Part shown: piece after piece, positions 6,518 through 9,835 of the stretch
How positions within the stretch are numbered: the stretch's first letter is position 1
Layout: each line of letters begins with the position of its first letter
Assembly: GCA_007119095.1 (NCBI GenBank)
Contig: SKQI01000134.1
Span: 1-9,835 of the forward strand
Source of the DNA: Wenzhouxiangella sp.
GTDB taxonomy: Bacteria > Pseudomonadota > Gammaproteobacteria > Xanthomonadales > Wenzhouxiangellaceae
Reading direction: 5' to 3'
DNA: 9,835 bases
Made by a program: the position numbers and the translations under genes
Notes under the pieces: model-generated
What the model saw: the letters and a program-made list of their open reading frames with translations, nothing else
Told to the model about the DNA's origin: nothing
The model's database searches: none

Positions 6518-8569
6518 TCAACTCACCTTCATGCCCGGTTCCGCTCCGCTGTCCGGGCTCAACAGAAACGGCTTGCCGCCGCCTTCGCTGGCAGCCAGGA
6601 CCATGCCTTCGGACAGGCCGAAGCGCATCTTGCGGGGTTTCAGGTTGGCGACCATCACGGTCAGGCGACCGGTCAGTTCAGCGGGGCCGTAGTGGCCGCG
6701 GATGCCGGCGAAGACCTGGCGGGTCTCGGTTCCCAAGTCCAGCTCCAGGCGCAGCAGCTTGTTGGCGCCTTCGACTTCTTCGGCCTTGACGATGCGGGCC
6801 ACGCGCAGGTCGACCTTGGCGAATTCGGGAAACTCGATCGTATCGGCCATCTCGTTTTCCTCAGATTGGGTAGCTGCCGGCCTTGCTGCCGGCGTTGCCG
6901 TGCTGGCTGCGGGTGTGGCCTCCAGCGACTCACGGCTGTTGCTCAGCACGCGCTCGATCTGATCAGTTTCCACCCGCTTCAGCAGCGGCTTGAAAGCAGC
7001 AATCGAGTGATCCAGCAATGGCCTGTCGATGGCGTCGAAGTCATCGAGCGAGGCGTTCAAAAACTCGGCCGCGGCGGCTGCCGTGTGCGGAATCACCGGG
7101 GCCAGCCAGCTCATCATTACTCGGAAAAGATTGATGCCCTGGGTGCAAACCGCCAGCACCTCGGCTTCCCTGCCGGGTTCCTTGGCGAGAACCCAGGGCT
7201 TGTGCTCGTCGATATAGCGGTTGGCCTCGTCGGCCAGGGCCATGATGCGGCGGATGGCGAGCTGGTAGTTGCGGCTCTCGTAATCGGCGGCAATCGCATC
7301 GTGGCTGTCGACGAAGCGCTGGTACAAATCGGGGTCGGGCAGGGTGGCCGCCAGCTTGCCGTCGCCCAGCTTGTGGATGAAACCGGCCGATCGGCTGGCG
7401 ATGTTGACCAGCTTGCCGACCAAGTCGGCGTTGACCCGGGCCCGGAAATCATCGAGATTGAGATCAATATCGGCCAGGCCCGAGCCCAGCTTGGCGGCGA
7501 AGTAGTAGCGCAGGTAATCCGGGTGCAGCTCGTCCAGCCAGGTCCGGGCCTTGATGAAGGTGCCGCGTGATTTCGACATCTTGGCGCCGTTGACGGTCAG
7601 AAAGCCGTGGGCATGCACCGCCGTTGGCCGGCGCAGGCCGGCACCTTCCAGCATCGCCGGCCAGAACAGGCAGTGGAAGTAGATGATGTCCTTGCCGATG
7701 AAATGATGCATTTCAGTCGGGCTGTCCGGGCGCAACCAGTCTTCGAAATCCAGACCTTCGCGCTGGCAGATTTCGGCAAAGCTGGCCAGGTAGCCGACCG
7801 GTGCATCCAGCCAGACATAGAAAAACTTGTCGGGATGGTCAGGGATAGCGAAGCCGAAGTAAGGGGCATCGCGGGTCACATCCCAGTCGCGCAGGCGCTC
7901 GCCGAACCATTCTTCGAGCTTGTTGGCGACTTCGTCCTGCAGGGCGCCGGAGCGAACCCAGCCTTTGAGACTGTCGCGGAACTGCTCCAGGGTGACAAAG
8001 AAGTGCTCGGTGCTCTTCATTACCGGCCGGGCACCGGATATCACCGACCGTGGTTCGACCAGTTCGGTCGGGTCATAGGTCGCCCCGCATACCTCGCAAG
8101 AGTCGCCGTATTGGTCCTCGGCGCCGCATTTCGGGCAGTTGCCGCGGATGAAGCGATCCGGCAGGAACATGCCCCGATCGGGGTCGAAGAACTGCTCGAT
8201 GGAGCGGCTGGACACCGCGCCGTTGTCTCTGAGACCCAGCCAGATGCGCTCGACCAGGCCGCGGTTGGTTTCGCTGTGGGTAGACGAAAAGTTGTCGTAG
8301 GACAGGCCGAAGTCGTCGAAGTCGCGCAGGTGCTCGGCATGCATGTCGGCAATCAGCTGTTCCGGCGTTTTGCCCTGCTTTTCGGCCTGCAGCATGATCG
8401 GCGTGCCGTGGGCGTCGTCGGCCCAGGCGAACCAGACTTCGTGGCCGCGCGCACGCTGGAACCGAGCCCAGATATCGGTCTGGATGTATTCGAGCATGTG
8501 GCCCAGGTGAATCGGGCCATTGGCGTAAGGCAGGGCGGCGGTGACCAGGATGCGACGCTTGGTAGTCAT
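6518..8569 (-). CDS. metG: Methionine--tRNA ligase (methionyl-tRNA synthetase), long form with C-terminal tRNA-binding domain
   Basis: MetG charges tRNA-Met and initiator tRNA with methionine in the cytoplasm. The 683-residue protein (E. coli 677) has a class I Rossmann core with the HIGH-type motif HLGH at 21-24 and KMSKS at 330-334. A zinc-knuckle insertion carries Cys145, Cys148, Cys158 and Cys161. The helical anticodon-binding domain runs from about 390 to 545 and contains NRYIDEHKPW at 450-459. An Ala/Thr/Pro-rich linker (about 548-570) leads to the EMAP/Trbp111-like tRNA-binding domain (578-683) with DLRVARIV and LKPRKMRFGLSEGM. The ATG at 8569 fits the family, though no Shine-Dalgarno precedes it. 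The gene is divergent from apbC and followed at 6 nt by rnfA. An internal ATG at residue 574 has a good ribosome-binding site (separate entry). Confidence 0.98.
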   Translation of the reverse strand: MTTKRRILVTAALPYANGPIHLGHMLEYIQTDIWARFQRARGHEVWFAWADDAHGTPIMLQAEKQGKTPEQLIADMHAEHLRDFDDFGLSYDNFSSTHSETNRGLVERIWLGLRDNGAVSSRSIEQFFDPDRGMFLPDRFIRGNCPKCGAEDQYGDSCEVCGATYDPTELVEPRSVISGARPVMKSTEHFFVTLEQFRDSLKGWVRSGALQDEVANKLEEWFGERLRDWDVTRDAPYFGFAIPDHPDKFFYVWLDAPVGYLASFAEICQREGLDFEDWLRPDSPTEMHHFIGKDIIYFHCLFWPAMLEGAGLRRPTAVHAHGFLTVNGAKMSKSRGTFIKARTWLDELHPDYLRYYFAAKLGSGLADIDLNLDDFRARVNADLVGKLVNIASRSAGFIHKLGDGKLAATLPDPDLYQRFVDSHDAIAADYESRNYQLAIRRIMALADEANRYIDEHKPWVLAKEPGREAEVLAVCTQGINLFRVMMSWLAPVIPHTAAAAAEFLNASLDDFDAIDRPLLDHSIAAFKPLLKRVETDQIERVLSNSRESLEATPAASTATPAARPAATQSEENEMADTIEFPEFAKVDLRVARIVKAEEVEGANKLLRLELDLGTETRQVFAGIRGHYGPAELTGRLTVMVANLKPRKMRFGLSEGMVLAASEGGGKPFLLSPDSGAEPGMKVS
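6848..6862 (-). promoter_or_regulatory. Candidate internal ribosome-binding site and start inside metG
   Basis: On the minus strand GAGGAAAA (6862-6855) is followed by an in-frame ATG at 6850-6848, with AGGA seven nt from the ATG. The ATG is Met574 of MetG, exactly at the boundary between the low-complexity linker and the tRNA-binding domain. Initiation here would give a 110-residue protein (6518-6850), the size of the free-standing dimeric tRNA-binding protein Trbp111. The purine-rich codons (Glu-Glu-Asn-Glu) could also make such a motif by chance. I infer a possible second product; the sequence alone cannot prove it. Confidence 0.35.
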
Positions 8570-8603
8570 GCGGGGGTGTTGGTTGATTGTCGACAGGCGC
8601 TGG

Positions 8604-8632
8604 ATTATCGCATGTTGGTTGGGGGGCGAAGG
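8604..8632 (-). promoter_or_regulatory. Candidate metG promoter
   Basis: On the minus strand GATAAT (8609-8604) is a good -10 hexamer, 34 bp before the metG ATG. It implies a leader of about 28 nt. At a 17-bp spacing the -35 would be CCTTCG (8632-8627), a poor match, lying at the edge of the GGGGAAAA array. If real, the promoter depends on its -10 and upstream sequence. Confidence 0.35.
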
Positions 8633-8676
8633 GAAAAGGGGAAAAGGGGAAAAGGGGAAAAGGGGAAAAGGGGAAA
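8631..8676 (+). repeat. 8-bp tandem repeat GGGGAAAA, about 5.75 copies, G-quadruplex candidate
   Basis: Four perfect GGGGAAAA units (8638-8669) are flanked by 7-bp partial copies (GGGAAAA at 8631-8637 and GGGGAAA at 8670-8676). It lies in the 188-bp divergent region between metG and apbC. On the plus strand it has five GGGG runs and one GGG run separated by AAAA, which satisfies the usual intrastrand G-quadruplex rule (four runs of at least three G, loops of at most seven). The array ends at the predicted -35 of metG and lies 20 bp upstream of the candidate apbC -35. Short-unit arrays like this can vary in copy number. Confidence 0.95.
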
Positions 8677-8695
8677 TGAAGCCGGTGGGGTCATC

Positions 8696-8728
8696 TTGAC
8701 TGTGTTGGCCGGGGTAGGGCGGTAGAAT
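8696..8728 (+). promoter_or_regulatory. Weak candidate apbC promoter
   Basis: TTGACT (8696-8701) matches the -35 consensus well and TAGAAT (8723-8728) matches the -10, but the spacer is 21 bp, longer than the usual 16-19. Either the spacing is compensated or only one hexamer is used. The -10 would sit 29 bp before the ATG at 8758. Confidence 0.25.
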
Positions 8729-8757
8729 TCTGCGGTATTCAACCGAGTGAGCTGGTG

Positions 8758-9834
8758 ATGGTCAACGAATCTGATTTGAAGCGTCTTCTGTCTGAACTGA
8801 TTGATCCGCATACGGGGCAGCCCTTGGGTGAGGCGGTGCGGGCGGTTGCGGTGCGCGATGGGAAGGCGGCGGTGGCTGTTGAGTTGGGTTATCCGGCGGC
8901 GGGGTGGCGTGAGGGGCTGTTCGAGCTGGTTTCCGGCGCGCTGCGGGCTTCTGGCGAGGTCTCGGAGGTCACGGTTGATCTGGACTGGCGTATCTCTCAG
9001 TACGCGGTTCAGGATGGTCTGAATCCGCTGGAGGGCGTCGGCAACGTCATTGCCGTTGCATCCGGCAAGGGCGGGGTAGGCAAGAGCACGGTGGCGGCCA
9101 ACCTGGCGCTGGCCCTGCAGGCCGAGGGTGCGCGCGTGGGCGTGCTCGATGCCGATGTCTACGGGCCCAGTCAGCCGCGCATGCTGGGTTTGTCCGGTCA
9201 GCCCCAAACCACGGAAAATCGGCGCATTCTGCCGTTCCAGGCGCACGGCCTGCAGGTGATGTCCATCGGCATGCTGGTCAAGACTGATCAGGCGATGATC
9301 TGGCGCGGGCCGATGGCGACCCAGGCCCTGCAGCAAATGGTGGCCGAAACCCTGTGGCAGGATCTGGATTACCTGGTCATCGATCTGCCACCAGGCACCG
9401 GTGATATCCAGCTTACGCTGGCTCAGCGCATACCGGTGGCAGGTGCCATCACCGTGACCACGCCCCAGGAGGTGGCCGTGGATGACGTGCGCCGTGCTGT
9501 GGCCATGTTCAGCAAGGTCCGTATTCCGGTGCTTGGTGTGGTCGAGAACATGAGTACCCATATATGTTCGAATTGCGGGCACGAAGAGGCGATTTTCGGT
9601 GCCGGCGGTGGCTCGCGCATTGCTGCCGAAGCCGGCCTGACTCTGCTCGGCCAGTTGCCGCTGGAAGCCAGCCTGGGCCGCTCAACTGATCAGGGTCATC
9701 CGATCGTCGCTGCCGACCCCGAGCATCCCGTCAGCCAGCGCTTTCGCGAACTGGCCCGCCGCACTGCCGCGCGCCTGTCGCTCAACAACCGCAACCAGCA
9801 AATCCGTATGCCCAAAATCCGAATCGTCGATTGA
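8758..9834 (+). CDS. apbC: Iron-sulfur cluster carrier protein ApbC / Mrp (P-loop ATPase)
   Basis: ApbC/Mrp is a cytosolic scaffold or carrier that binds and transfers [4Fe-4S] clusters to apo-enzymes in an ATP-dependent manner. The 358-residue protein (E. coli Mrp 369) has an N-terminal MIP18/DUF59-type domain (about 1-80), then the ParA/MinD-like ATPase: deviant Walker A GKGGVGKST at 103-111, DADVYGPSQP at 131-140, DLPPGTGD at 209-216, and the cluster-binding CxxC of the family at Cys270-Ser-Asn-Cys273. I chose the ATG at 8758; the GTG one codon earlier (8755) is also possible, and GAGTGAG upstream is only a weak Shine-Dalgarno. The gene is complete, with its TGA at 9832-9834. It is divergent from metG, an arrangement I recall from pseudomonads. 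As an Fe-S carrier it may serve the Fe-S-rich Rnf subunits nearby, but that is inference. Confidence 0.97.
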   Translation: MVNESDLKRLLSELIDPHTGQPLGEAVRAVAVRDGKAAVAVELGYPAAGWREGLFELVSGALRASGEVSEVTVDLDWRISQYAVQDGLNPLEGVGNVIAVASGKGGVGKSTVAANLALALQAEGARVGVLDADVYGPSQPRMLGLSGQPQTTENRRILPFQAHGLQVMSIGMLVKTDQAMIWRGPMATQALQQMVAETLWQDLDYLVIDLPPGTGDIQLTLAQRIPVAGAITVTTPQEVAVDDVRRAVAMFSKVRIPVLGVVENMSTHICSNCGHEEAIFGAGGGSRIAAEAGLTLLGQLPLEASLGRSTDQGHPIVAADPEHPVSQRFRELARRTAARLSLNNRNQQIRMPKIRIVD

Positions 9835-9835
9835 G

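Noticed and set aside
8631..8676. CRISPR-like array
   Set aside because: The units are directly adjacent 8-mers with no spacers, so this is a simple tandem repeat.
7607..8725. A 372-codon plus-strand open frame antisense to metG, running into the GGGGAAAA array
   Set aside because: It is a shadow of metG with no domain signature; its C-terminus is simply the translated repeat.
8605..9582. A 325-codon minus-strand open frame antisense to apbC
   Set aside because: It overlaps the well-conserved ATPase domain of apbC, has a His/Arg/Gln-rich composition, and its end is the translated TTTTCCCC repeat.

Overview
The window comes from a high-GC gammaproteobacterium. MetG, Mrp/ApbC and the Rnf subunits are all gammaproteobacterial in type, and the order apbC / metG / rnf is one I recall from pseudomonads and relatives. 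G/A-rich microsatellites between genes recall some Chromatiales or Xanthomonadales-like genomes, but that placement is only a guess.

Layout, left to right. Positions 1-2994 hold rnfD (cut by the window edge), rnfC and rnfB on the minus strand, joined by two ATGA overlaps; rnfG and rnfE would be expected beyond position 1. Positions 2995-3193 are a divergent intergenic region. Two plus-strand genes follow: a small unrecognised lipoprotein (3194-3862) and a TonB-dependent outer-membrane receptor (4140-5945). The receptor converges on rnfA and overlaps its 3' end by 13 bp. rnfA (5933-6511) lies 6 nt downstream of metG (6518-8569), both minus strand. A 188-bp divergent region carrying an 8-bp tandem repeat separates metG from apbC/mrp (8758-9834, plus strand), which is complete at the right edge.

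Functionally, RnfA, B, C and D belong to the membrane complex that couples NADH/ferredoxin electron transfer to an ion gradient, and in enterobacteria (as Rsx) also keeps SoxR reduced. MetG charges tRNA-Met. ApbC/Mrp is an Fe-S cluster carrier ATPase, a plausible neighbour for an Fe-S-rich complex. The receptor and lipoprotein are envelope proteins with no obvious tie to Rnf.

No wholly new system is evident. The main oddities are: an Rnf cluster split between rnfA and rnfB by two opposite-strand genes; an internal ATG in metG with a good Shine-Dalgarno that would release a 110-residue tRNA-binding domain resembling Trbp111; and three short G/A-rich repeat tracts, one in each main intergenic region, one of them a strong G-quadruplex candidate.
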